Shown in pieces: positions 7,457-13,801 of a DNA stretch of 15,986 nt. The position numbers and the translations under genes were made by a program. Below the pieces are notes generated by a model, which was not told where the DNA came from, made no database searches, and worked only from the letters and a program-made list of their open reading frames with translations. The first letter of the stretch is position 1. Each line of letters starts with the position of its first letter. The DNA is from an uncultured Lachnospiraceae bacterium. Lineage in GTDB: Bacteria > Bacillota > Clostridia > Lachnospirales > Lachnospiraceae. The DNA lies in the NCBI GenBank assembly GCA_910588885.1, contig CAJUSQ010000073.1:1-15986 (forward strand). The letters are read 5' to 3'.

Positions 7457-7687
7457 TTAAATTAAGTAGGGTTTTAAAGCTTCCATAATCTCATCTACAT
7501 TGACCTCGGAATGAATGGCCAGGTCGATGGGTTTGGAAAGATCCAAGCTGAAAATGCCCATGATGGACTTGGCATCAATGACATATCTGCCGGAAATCAG
7601 ATCAAAATCATACTCAAACTGGGTAATGGTATTGACAAAGGACTTCACCCTGTCGATGGAATTTAAAGATATTTGTACGGTTTTCAT
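7457..7687 (-). CDS. HPr-like protein lacking the phosphocarrier histidine
   Basis: A 76-residue protein with the HPr fold signature: DAKSIMGIFSLDLSKPIDLAI (38-58) aligns with the Ser46 region of HPr (KSIMGVMSLG). S41 corresponds to the Ser46 phosphorylated by HPr kinase. The N-terminal GIHARPA motif with the catalytic His15 is missing; the equivalent segment reads LNSIDRVKSF, and the only histidine in the protein is H59. It therefore cannot carry phosphate from enzyme I to sugar permeases in the usual way. Crh of Bacillus is the known precedent: no His15, Ser46 kept, regulatory role with CcpA. AAGGAGG (7702-7696) is an excellent ribosome binding site. The gene is monocistronic with its own promoter and terminator. 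Function as a Ser-P regulator is inferred. Confidence 0.87.
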   Translation of the reverse strand: MKTVQISLNSIDRVKSFVNTITQFEYDFDLISGRYVIDAKSIMGIFSLDLSKPIDLAIHSEVNVDEIMEALKPYLI

Positions 7688-7750
7688 TTTATTATCCTCC
7701 TTGAGAATCCTAGGGTTCCATTCTTGGGAAAAGAACCGGATATTTCCTCT

Positions 7751-7779
7751 ATAGTAACGGTTTTGGAAATAAAAGTCAA
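7751..7779 (-). promoter_or_regulatory. Sigma-A promoter of the HPr-like gene
   Basis: On the - strand TTGACT (7779-7774) and TACTAT (7756-7751) are separated by exactly 17 nt. Transcription would start near 7744, leaving a leader of about 57 nt before the ATG at 7687. It is the best -35/-10 pair in the 204-nt divergent gap shared with mtaB. Confidence 0.75.
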
Positions 7780-7861
7780 TAGCAGGGGGAGGAAAAGTTG
7801 CGGTTCCCGGAGCGTGTTTGGAAATTCATGCCCGCCATCATTTGCAAGCACATCCCGGAAC

Positions 7862-7873
7862 ACGAAATTTCGT
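7862..7873. promoter_or_regulatory. Perfect 12-bp palindrome before mtaB
   Basis: ACGAAATTTCGT is exactly self-complementary, with no loop, and lies 6 nt before the mtaB ribosome binding site. With no spacer it looks more like a dimeric protein site than an RNA hairpin. It may be chance; no regulator is indicated. Confidence 0.25.
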
Positions 7874-7891
7874 AAAAGAAGGAGGCATATT

Positions 7892-9328
7892 TTGAAAAGA
7901 GCGGCATTGCATAATTTGGGCTGTAAGGTAAATGCATATGAAACAGAGGCGATGCAGCAGCTGTTGGAAGAGTATGGTTATGAGATTGTCCCTTTTTCCG
8001 AAAAAGCAGATGTCTACATTGTAAACACATGTTCGGTTACCAACATTGCGGATAAAAAATCCCGGCAGATGCTGCACCGGGCCCGGCGGCTGAACCCGGC
8101 GGCAATTGTGGTGGCGGCAGGCTGCTACGTCCAGACGGCGCCCCGGCAGGTGCGGGCAGAGCTTTCGGCGGATCTTTTGATCGGAAACAACCAGAAGCAT
8201 AAGCTGATTCAGCTGCTGGAGGAATACGAAACCCGGCGGGCGTGCGGGAAGGAAAGCAGTGTTGGTGCAAAAGCGCCGGAAGAAAACCATCCCGATCAGG
8301 CAGGCAGGCCGGAGAGCAGCGTTGGCCCGGAGGATTCGGAAAGCAGCGTTAGTCCGGAGGATTCGGAAGGCTGCGGCGTTCCCTGGGAAATCCGGATGGA
8401 TCTGAAGGAAAAGACCGCCTATGAGGAGCTTTCCCTAAGCCGCACGGCGGAACATACCAGGGCGTTTATTAAGGTACAGGACGGCTGCAACCAGTTTTGC
8501 AGCTACTGCATCATTCCCTATGCCAGAGGACGGGTGCGGAGCCGGGGGATGGCGGAGATCCTGGCGGAGGTGGGCAGGCTTGCCCGAAACGGCTACCAGG
8601 AAGTGGTGCTGACGGGGATTCATTTGAGCTCTTACGGCACGGATAACGGGGAAAGCCTGCTGCATTTGATCGAACAGGTCCATAAAATAGAAGGCATCCG
8701 CCGGATTCGGCTGGGGTCCCTGGAACCGAAGATTATCACCGTGGAATTTGTAAAAGCCCTTGCGGCGCTGCCAAAGCTTTGTCCCCATTTCCATTTATCC
8801 CTCCAGAGCGGCTGCGACGCTACCTTAAGCCGGATGAACCGGAAATATACCTGCGGGGAATACCGGAAGGGCTGCCGGCTGTTACGGGATTACTTTGAAC
8901 ATCCCGCCATTACAACGGATATCATCGTGGGATTTCCGGGGGAAACCGAAGAAGAATTTGCGGCTACCCGGGACTTTGTGAAAGAAATATCATTCTTTGA
9001 AATCCATATTTTCAAATACTCCAGGCGGCAGGGGACGAAAGCCGCAGAGCTGCCCGACCAGGTGCCGGAGGAAATAAAGGCGGAGCGAAGCCGGATTCTG
9101 GCTGCCGATGCGGAACGGATGAGCGAAGCCTTTGCGGCCTGGTATGAGGGACGGCAGGTGGAGGTACTGATGGAGGAGGAAGCAGAGCTTTGCGGCCAAT
9201 CCTGCTATGTGGGCCACACGCCGGAATATGTGAAGGCGGCGCTGCCGGGAGGAAAGGGCCTGGCAAACCGGAGAATCCGGGGAATTGTGAAAAAGCAGAT
9301 CCCGGAGCATATACTATGGCTGCAGTAG
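7892..9328 (+). CDS. mtaB: tRNA t6A37 methylthiotransferase MtaB
   Basis: MtaB is a radical-SAM enzyme that converts t6A37 to ms2t6A37 in tRNAs reading ANN codons. The N-terminal methylthiotransferase domain carries the auxiliary-cluster cysteines C11 (LGCKVN), C47 (NTCSVT) and C78 (AAGCYVQ); the radical-SAM domain has C199, C203 and C206 (CNQFCSYCIIPYARG); a C-terminal TRAM-like part follows. The start is TTG 7892: AAGGAGG at 7879-7885 is 6 nt before it and the protein then opens with the family sequence KRAALHNLGCKVNAYE. Upstream in-frame codons would add 73 unrelated residues. At 478 residues it is longer than usual (about 430-450) because of a low-complexity linker at 121-162 with repeats of ESSVGPEDS. 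In Bacillus mtaB (yqeV) follows rsmE; here nifS, thiI and the HPr-like gene intervene. Confidence 0.96.
   Translation: MKRAALHNLGCKVNAYETEAMQQLLEEYGYEIVPFSEKADVYIVNTCSVTNIADKKSRQMLHRARRLNPAAIVVAAGCYVQTAPRQVRAELSADLLIGNNQKHKLIQLLEEYETRRACGKESSVGAKAPEENHPDQAGRPESSVGPEDSESSVSPEDSEGCGVPWEIRMDLKEKTAYEELSLSRTAEHTRAFIKVQDGCNQFCSYCIIPYARGRVRSRGMAEILAEVGRLARNGYQEVVLTGIHLSSYGTDNGESLLHLIEQVHKIEGIRRIRLGSLEPKIITVEFVKALAALPKLCPHFHLSLQSGCDATLSRMNRKYTCGEYRKGCRLLRDYFEHPAITTDIIVGFPGETEEEFAATRDFVKEISFFEIHIFKYSRRQGTKAAELPDQVPEEIKAERSRILAADAERMSEAFAAWYEGRQVEVLMEEEAELCGQSCYVGHTPEYVKAALPGGKGLANRRIRGIVKKQIPEHILWLQ
8311..8364 (+). repeat. 27-bp tandem repeat inside mtaB
   Basis: Two adjacent 27-nt units (8311-8337 and 8338-8364) differ at three positions. 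They encode ESSVGPEDS and ESSVSPEDS, keeping the frame. A related start (GGAAAGCAGTGTTGG) occurs at 8251 and a degenerate third unit begins at 8365. The repeat sits in the linker between the methylthiotransferase and radical-SAM domains. Confidence 0.9.
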
Positions 9329-9435
9329 CTTGCACGGCCTGAGAAACGGGCGGAACCTTTGCGGCCGGAAACGGGGAAAACGACTGCAAACCGCAGCGAA
9401 CCACAGCCCGGGAATGGCGGAACTGAAAATATAGA

Positions 9436-9464
9436 TTGAATTTTGGTTTCATTTATATTAAAAT
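9436..9464 (+). promoter_or_regulatory. Sigma-A promoter of the ireB-ruvX operon
   Basis: TTGAAT (9436-9441) and TAAAAT (9459-9464) are separated by 17 nt in an A/T-rich patch of an otherwise G/C-rich gap. Transcription would start near 9471, about 80 nt before ireB. The 222 nt between mtaB and ireB hold no other gene and no T-tailed terminator that I can see. Confidence 0.8.
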
Positions 9465-9550
9465 AGAAGGTATAGCAGATCAAACGGTTTCCCTGGGGAA
9501 CCCTGGTCAGAAATATGAGAAACGAAAGAACAAAAATTGGGGCGAAAATT

Positions 9551-9814
9551 ATGCAGGATAAAAATAACACACAATATTTTAAGGTTGAAATTGAAAAGCA
9601 GATCCGGGTGGATGAGGTACTGGAGTCCGTGTATGCTGCCTTGCGGGAGAAGGGATATAATCCGGTGAACCAGATTGTGGGTTATGTAATGTCAGGGGAC
9701 CCGACTTATATTACGAGCTATAAGAATGCAAGAAGCCTGATTATGAAGGTGGAACGGGACGAGCTGGTGGAGGAGATCTTACGCCAGTATATTAAGAACA
9801 ACGGCTGGGAATAG
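9551..9814 (+). CDS. ireB: IreB family regulatory phosphoprotein (UPF0297, YrzL)
   Basis: A small cytoplasmic protein of the IreB/YrzL family. In Enterococcus faecalis IreB is a target of the Ser/Thr kinase IreK and limits cephalosporin resistance; elsewhere the role is unclear. The core VYAALREKGYNPVNQIVGYV followed by MSGDPTYITSYKNAR and ERDELVEEIL is diagnostic. I prefer ATG 9551 (87 residues, the family length, opening MQDKNNTQYFKVE) to the in-frame ATG at 9515, which would add 12 residues not seen in the family; neither has a strong ribosome binding site, only GGGGCG at 9538-9543. First gene of the operon; the ireB-ruvX-DUF1292 trio is conserved in Bacillota (yrzL-yrrK-yrzB). Confidence 0.94.
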   Translation: MQDKNNTQYFKVEIEKQIRVDEVLESVYAALREKGYNPVNQIVGYVMSGDPTYITSYKNARSLIMKVERDELVEEILRQYIKNNGWE

Positions 9815-9824
9815 GAGGCAGGCC

Positions 9825-10262
9825 ATGCGGATTATGGGTCTGGATTTTGGCTCCAAGACGGTGGGGGTTGCGGTGAGCGACGCCCTGAGGCTGACTGCCC
9901 AGGGAGTGGAAATCGTACGAAGGAAATCCCCGGGAAAGCTGCGTCAGACTTTGGCGCGGCTTATGGTACTGATTGCGGAATACGAAGTGGATGAAATTGT
10001 ATTAGGCTACCCGAAGCATATGAACAATACGGAAGGGGAACGCTGTGTGTGTACAAAGGAATTCAAAGAGCTGCTGGAGCGAAGGAGCGGCCTGCCTGTG
10101 GTTTTGTGGGACGAACGTCTGACCACAGTGGAGGCAGACCGGACCATGGCAGAAGGCGGCATACGCAGGGAGAACCGGAAGGAATATGTGGATATGCTGG
10201 CAGCCGTTTTTATTTTGCAGGGATATCTGGATTTCCTTGCCATGAAGCAGGAGAACGAATAA
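9825..10262 (+). CDS. ruvX: YqgF/RuvX family putative pre-16S rRNA nuclease
   Basis: An RNase H-fold protein of the YqgF family, first called a Holliday-junction resolvase and linked in E. coli to pre-16S rRNA 5'-end processing. Visible motifs: GLDFGSKTVGVAVSD (5-19) with D7, VLGYPKHMNNTEGE (59-72), WDERLTT (95-101), and D123 in YVDMLAAVFILQGYLD. At 145 residues it is full length. AGGAGG at 9813-9818 overlaps the ireB stop and places the start at 9825, so translation of the two is probably linked. Family and catalytic acids are clear; whether it acts on rRNA or DNA in this organism is not shown by sequence. Confidence 0.95.
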   Translation: MRIMGLDFGSKTVGVAVSDALRLTAQGVEIVRRKSPGKLRQTLARLMVLIAEYEVDEIVLGYPKHMNNTEGERCVCTKEFKELLERRSGLPVVLWDERLTTVEADRTMAEGGIRRENRKEYVDMLAAVFILQGYLDFLAMKQENE

Positions 10263-10274
10263 GAAAGGACAGGA

Positions 10275-10535
10275 ATGGAGAAGATTAAGTTTCAGGTGCC
10301 GGACAGTGAAGAGACGGCGGAATTTTACGTGTTGGAACAAACCCGCATTAACGGGATAAATTATATATTGGTGGCCGAGGAAGAAGAAGGCGACTGTGAA
10401 GCATTTATTATGAAAGAGATTTCCGGCCAGGAAGAAGCGGAAGCTTCCTATGAGATGGTGGAATCGGAAGAGGAACTGGAGTATATGTCAAAAATATTTG
10501 CATCCGTTTTGGAGGATGTGGATTTTGCGGTGTAA
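10275..10535 (+). CDS. DUF1292 family acidic protein (YrzB-like)
   Basis: An 86-residue, very acidic protein whose pattern (ETAEFYVLEQTRINGINYIL, then VAEEEEGDCEAFIMKE and a C-terminal EEELEYMSKIFASVLEDVDF) is that of DUF1292, the third member of the yrzL-yrrK-yrzB cluster. Its function is unknown. GAAAGGA shortly upstream of ATG 10275 is the ribosome binding site, 12 nt after ruvX. No membrane span, signal or metal-binding motif is visible. The following 110 nt before rnj may hold a further promoter. Confidence 0.9.
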   Translation: MEKIKFQVPDSEETAEFYVLEQTRINGINYILVAEEEEGDCEAFIMKEISGQEEAEASYEMVESEEELEYMSKIFASVLEDVDFAV

Positions 10536-10552
10536 GCTTGGGTTCGGACGGG

Positions 10553-10591
10553 CAGCCGGAGAGGAGTAACGGACGGTTACCAAGACGGCTG
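10553..10591 (+). other. Two-part hairpin in the rnj leader
   Basis: CAGCCG (10553-10558) pairs with CGGCTG (10586-10591), and inside it GTAAC (10566-10570) pairs with GTTAC (10576-10580) around a 5-nt loop, with internal bulges of 7 and 5 nt. No T tract follows, so it is not a terminator. It lies in the 110-nt gap before the RNase J gene and could affect processing of the operon transcript there. Confidence 0.45.
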
Positions 10592-10606
10592 GAACGGCCT
10601 TATATA
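10577..10606 (+). promoter_or_regulatory. Weak candidate promoter for rnj
   Basis: TTACCA (10577-10582) and TATATA (10601-10606) are 18 nt apart, about 40 nt before the rnj start. Each hexamer matches the sigma-A consensus at four of six positions. The gap of 110 nt, the longest in this operon, makes an internal promoter plausible but the motif alone is weak. Confidence 0.25.
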
Positions 10607-10645
10607 TAGAAGAAACGGAATTATGTAATTTTATGGAGGTGCAAT

Positions 10646-12310
10646 TTGAAAAAAACGAAAAACTCAAAATTGAAAATCATTCCCCTGGGCGGATTGGAGC
10701 AGATCGGAATGAACATAACTGCCTTTGAATATGAAGACAGTATTATTGTTGTGGACTGCGGATTGTCCTTTCCGGAGGATGATATGCTGGGAATTGACCT
10801 GGTGATCCCGGATGTCACTTATTTGAAGAACAATCTGGACCGGGTGAAGGGATTTTTTATTACCCATGGACATGAGGACCATATCGGGGCCATCCCCTAT
10901 GTGCTGAAGGAAGTCAATGTGCCGGTGTATGCCACCAAGCTGACCAACGGCATTATTGAACATAAGCTTCGGGAACATAATATGCTGACCAAGGTGAAGC
11001 GGAAAGTAGTAAAATACGGGCAGCATATCAATCTGGGGTGTTTCCGGGTGGAATTCATCCGGACCAATCACAGCATTGCCGATGCGGCGGCTTTGGCCAT
11101 CTATTCTCCGGTGGGGACCGTGGTGCATACCGGGGACTTTAAGGTGGATTATACGCCGGTATTCGGGGATCCCATCGACCTGCAGCGGTTTGGGGAGATC
11201 GGGAAGAAGGGCGTCCTGGCCCTGATGTGCGACAGCACCAACGCCGAGCGTCCGGGATATACCAATTCGGAGAAGACCGTGGGTAAGACCTTTGACAATA
11301 TTTTTGCGGATCATGTGAATTCCAGGATTATCGTGGCTACCTTTGCCTCCAATGTGGACAGGGTGCAGCAAATTATTAACTCCGCATATAAATACGGACG
11401 AAAAGTTGTCGTAGAAGGCCGCAGCATGGTCAATATTATTACGATTGCCGCAGAGCTGGGCTATTTGAACATTCCGGACAAGACCTTGATTGACATTGAA
11501 GAGCTGAAAAACTATCCGGACGAACAGACGGTTTTGATCACTACGGGAAGCCAGGGGGAATCCATGGCGGCCCTGTCCCGGATGTCGGCGAACCTTCATA
11601 AGAAGATTACGATTCAGCCGGGGGATACCGTGATTTTCAGCTCCAGCCCCATCCCGGGCAATGAGAAAGCGGTTTCCCGGGTAATCAACGAATTGTCCAG
11701 AAAGGGCGCGGATGTGATTTTCCAGGATACCCATGTATCCGGACATGCCTGCCAGGAGGATATCAAGCTGATTTACTCCCTGGTGAAGCCCCAATATGCC
11801 ATCCCGGTACACGGGGAGTACAAGCATCTGAAGGCCCAGGCCAAGATTGCCGCGGAGCTGGGCATTGATAAGAAGGATATTTTCATATTGTCTTCCGGGG
11901 ATGTGCTGGAGCTGGATGCCGAAAGCGCGGAGGTTACCGGAGAGGTTCCCGTAGGGGATGTGATGGTAGACGGCCTGGGCGTGGGAGATGTGGGCAATAT
12001 CGTCCTGCGGGACCGGCAGCATCTGGCCGAGGACGGCATCATTATCGTAGTGCTGACCCTGGAAGGAAGCAGCGGACAGGTTTTGGCCGGCCCGGATATC
12101 GTGACCCGGGGCTTTGTCTATGTGCGGGGTTCCGAGAGCCTGATGGACGAGGCCCGGAAAGTACTGGACGATACGGTTTGCTATTGTATGGATAAGAATA
12201 TTACGGACTGGGGCAAGATCAAGAACGAAATCAAGGATTCCCTTGGGGATTTTGTCTGGAAGAAAACAAAGCGCAGGCCGATGATCATGCCGATTATTAT
12301 GGAAGTGTAG
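10646..12310 (+). CDS. rnj: Ribonuclease J
   Basis: RNase J is a metallo-beta-lactamase/beta-CASP nuclease with 5'-3' exo- and endonuclease activity, central to mRNA decay and rRNA maturation in Bacillota. Metal ligands are visible: HGHEDH (74-79), H142 (TNHSIAD), D164 (HTGDFK) and H389 (PVHGEYKHL). The beta-CASP part (about 220-360) contains VEGRSM, TGSQGE and SSSPIPGNE. The C-terminal domain ends in KKTKRRPMIMPIIMEV, as usual. At 554 residues it is complete. The start is TTG 10646, with GGAGGT at 10635-10640 5 nt before it. Bacillus has two paralogues, J1 and J2; only one is in this window and I cannot tell which it equals. It is followed at 6 nt by a YlbF-family gene. Neither is in this place in the Bacillus yrz-yrr cluster. 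Confidence 0.97.
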   Translation: MKKTKNSKLKIIPLGGLEQIGMNITAFEYEDSIIVVDCGLSFPEDDMLGIDLVIPDVTYLKNNLDRVKGFFITHGHEDHIGAIPYVLKEVNVPVYATKLTNGIIEHKLREHNMLTKVKRKVVKYGQHINLGCFRVEFIRTNHSIADAAALAIYSPVGTVVHTGDFKVDYTPVFGDPIDLQRFGEIGKKGVLALMCDSTNAERPGYTNSEKTVGKTFDNIFADHVNSRIIVATFASNVDRVQQIINSAYKYGRKVVVEGRSMVNIITIAAELGYLNIPDKTLIDIEELKNYPDEQTVLITTGSQGESMAALSRMSANLHKKITIQPGDTVIFSSSPIPGNEKAVSRVINELSRKGADVIFQDTHVSGHACQEDIKLIYSLVKPQYAIPVHGEYKHLKAQAKIAAELGIDKKDIFILSSGDVLELDAESAEVTGEVPVGDVMVDGLGVGDVGNIVLRDRQHLAEDGIIIVVLTLEGSSGQVLAGPDIVTRGFVYVRGSESLMDEARKVLDDTVCYCMDKNITDWGKIKNEIKDSLGDFVWKKTKRRPMIMPIIMEV

Positions 12311-12316
12311 GAGCCA

Positions 12317-12658
12317 ATGAACCAGATTGATGAAAGTATAAATCAGCTGATTACCGCAATTTTGGAAAGCGAGGAATATCAGCAGTATTTGAAGATACGG
12401 GAAAAAGTAAAGCAGGATCCGGAAAAGGAAAAAGCCATCCATGATTACCGTATGCGGAATTACCAGATGCATAAGAACCGGAACGTGGATCTGTTTGATG
12501 AATTTGACAGAATCGAACATGAGTTCGAATCGTTCCGGGCAGAGTCCCTGGTAGACGATTATCTGGCAGCGGAACTGGCGGTATGCCGGCTGTTTCAGAA
12601 GATCAACTGGAGTATGCTGGAACGGGTGGAATTTGATTTGGGCTTTTTCGACCAATAA
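12317..12658 (+). CDS. YlbF/YmcA family protein
   Basis: A 113-residue all-helical protein of the YlbF family (AILESEEYQQYLKIREKVKQ, then KEKAIHDYRMRNYQMH and a C-terminal LVDDYLAAELAVCRLFQKI). In Bacillus, YlbF and YmcA form with YaaT the RicAFT complex, which helps RNase Y process operon transcripts and affects competence, sporulation and biofilm formation. AGGAG overlapping the rnj stop serves ATG 12317. Its tight coupling to RNase J suggests a role in RNA turnover here as well; that is inference from family and position. No cysteine cluster like that described for the Bacillus complex is apparent; the single Cys is near the C-terminus. Confidence 0.9.
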   Translation: MNQIDESINQLITAILESEEYQQYLKIREKVKQDPEKEKAIHDYRMRNYQMHKNRNVDLFDEFDRIEHEFESFRAESLVDDYLAAELAVCRLFQKINWSMLERVEFDLGFFDQ

Positions 12659-12673
12659 GGAAAGAGGGATACT

Positions 12674-13066
12674 ATGAGTGCCAGTAAAGTCGTGCTGAAC
12701 ATCCTGCATGTCTGCATCAGCATTTTAGTTTTTCTCCTGGTGTTATTCGGCCTTATGAAGCTGGGGACGGCGGCATATGACATGGGCTACCGGGTTTTTA
12801 CGGAAAGGCCCATGGAAAATGAACCGGGAACCGACGTGGTAGTGGAGATCAGGCAGGGAATGGATGCCGGTTCCATCGGGACGGTCCTGGAAGAAAAACG
12901 GTTGATCCGGGATGCAAGGGTGTTTGTAATCCAGATGCAGATTTCGGCTTTTGGTAAAAAGGTAAAGCCCGGACGGTACACCTTAAACACCTCCCAGACG
13001 GCCCGGGAAATGCTGGAGATCATGACGGCGGAGGAACCGAAGGAAGAAGAGGAAAAGGATGAATAA
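12674..13066 (+). CDS. MltG/YceG-like protein without the catalytic domain
   Basis: A 130-residue membrane protein with a single N-terminal membrane span (about residues 8-30, VLNILHVCISILVFLLVLFG) and an outside segment (VVVEIRQGMDAGSIGTVLEE to GRYTLNTSQTAREMLEIM) that matches the LysM-like subdomain at the front of endolytic transglycosylase MltG. Full MltG has about 340-360 residues with a catalytic glutamate in its second half; here the protein ends in an acidic tail (EEPKEEEEKDE) and has no such domain. The position equals yrrL (mltG) of Bacillus, directly before trmR. GAAAGAGG precedes ATG 12674. The last 8 nt overlap the next gene. It may bind peptidoglycan or a partner rather than cut glycan (inference). 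Confidence 0.85.
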   Translation: MSASKVVLNILHVCISILVFLLVLFGLMKLGTAAYDMGYRVFTERPMENEPGTDVVVEIRQGMDAGSIGTVLEEKRLIRDARVFVIQMQISAFGKKVKPGRYTLNTSQTAREMLEIMTAEEPKEEEEKDE

Positions 13067-13700
13067 GGAACGGGCGGAAGCTTATCTGCGCTCTCTGGAT
13101 ACAGGAAATACCGGGCTTTTAGAGGAAATAGAAGCGGAAGCAAGAAGAACATATGTTCCGGTTATCCGCAGGGAAACCCAGAGCCTGTTAAAGCTGCTTT
13201 TGGCGATGAAACGTCCGGAAAGGATTCTGGAGGTAGGGACGGCAGTGGGATTTTCGGCGATTTTTATGAACGAATACAACCCGGTTTCCTGCCGGATCGT
13301 TACCATAGAGAATTATGAAAAGCGTATTCCGATTGCCCGGGAGAATTTCCGGCGGGCAGGAAAGGAATCGGAGATTCAGCTGCTTTGCGGGGATGCCCTG
13401 GAGCTTTTGCCCACCCTTACGGAATCCTTTGATTTTATTTTTATGGATGCGGCCAAGGGCCAGTATCTCCGGTTTCTGCCGGAGGTCCTGCGGCTTTTGT
13501 CTCCCGGCGGGACGCTGGTTTCCGATAACGTGCTGCAGGAAGGGGAGATTCTGGAATCCCGGTTTGCAGTAACCAGAAGGAACCGCACGATCCATAAGCG
13601 GATGCGGGAGTACCTTTATGCCCTGACCCATGATCCCCGGCTGACTACGGCCGTATTTCCGGTAGGGGACGGGGTTACAGTCAGTGAAAAAAGGAAGTAG
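13059..13700 (+). CDS. trmR: tRNA 5-hydroxyuridine O-methyltransferase, TrmR type
   Basis: A class I SAM-dependent O-methyltransferase of 213 residues: motif I ILEVGTAVGFSAIFM (56-70), acidic motif II IEN (83-85), FIFMDAAKGQY (127-137) with metal-type ligand D130, and SPGGTLVSDNVL (148-159) with D156-N157. Members at this locus equal Bacillus YrrM/TrmR, which methylates 5-hydroxyuridine at tRNA wobble position 34 to 5-methoxyuridine. The ATG at 13059 overlaps the stop of the MltG-like gene, with AAAAGG just before it. A U32-family gene follows, the known partner that makes the 5-hydroxyuridine, so the assignment to TrmR rather than a catechol methyltransferase rests on both sequence family and context. 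Confidence 0.88.
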   Translation: MNKERAEAYLRSLDTGNTGLLEEIEAEARRTYVPVIRRETQSLLKLLLAMKRPERILEVGTAVGFSAIFMNEYNPVSCRIVTIENYEKRIPIARENFRRAGKESEIQLLCGDALELLPTLTESFDFIFMDAAKGQYLRFLPEVLRLLSPGGTLVSDNVLQEGEILESRFAVTRRNRTIHKRMREYLYALTHDPRLTTAVFPVGDGVTVSEKRK

Positions 13701-13741
13701 CCCAGGCGCGCAGCCGGATGTGTCGGCAACGGACGGGAAGA

Positions 13742-13799
13742 CGGAAGCAGCGTCAGCGAAGGGAGAAAATCGGAAGCAATGTCAGCGAAAGAAGGAGAG
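13742..13799 (+). repeat. 29-bp tandem repeat in the trhP leader
   Basis: Two adjacent 29-nt units (13742-13770 and 13771-13799), each beginning CGGAAGCA and containing GTCAGCGAA, agree at 22 of 29 positions. The second unit supplies the ribosome binding site AAGGAG; the first holds a comparable GGGAG. They lie in the roughly 100-nt gap between trmR and the U32 gene, which has no other content. The opening resembles the repeat in mtaB. Confidence 0.8.
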
Positions 13800-13801
13800 T
13801 T

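Noticed and set aside
7164..7488. Several short frames on both strands in the thiI-HPr gap
   Set aside because: They are built from the palindromic repeats, have no consistent start signals and resemble no protein family.
7515..7754. + strand frame opposite the HPr-like gene
   Set aside because: Antisense shadow; the - strand has promoter, ribosome binding site, terminator and HPr family residues.
10664..12709. An open frame of 681 codons on the - strand, opposite rnj and ylbF
   Set aside because: It mirrors two well-identified genes, its protein is rich in H/I/Q/L without recognisable domains, and it has no ribosome binding site. Long antisense frames arise from codon bias of the sense gene.
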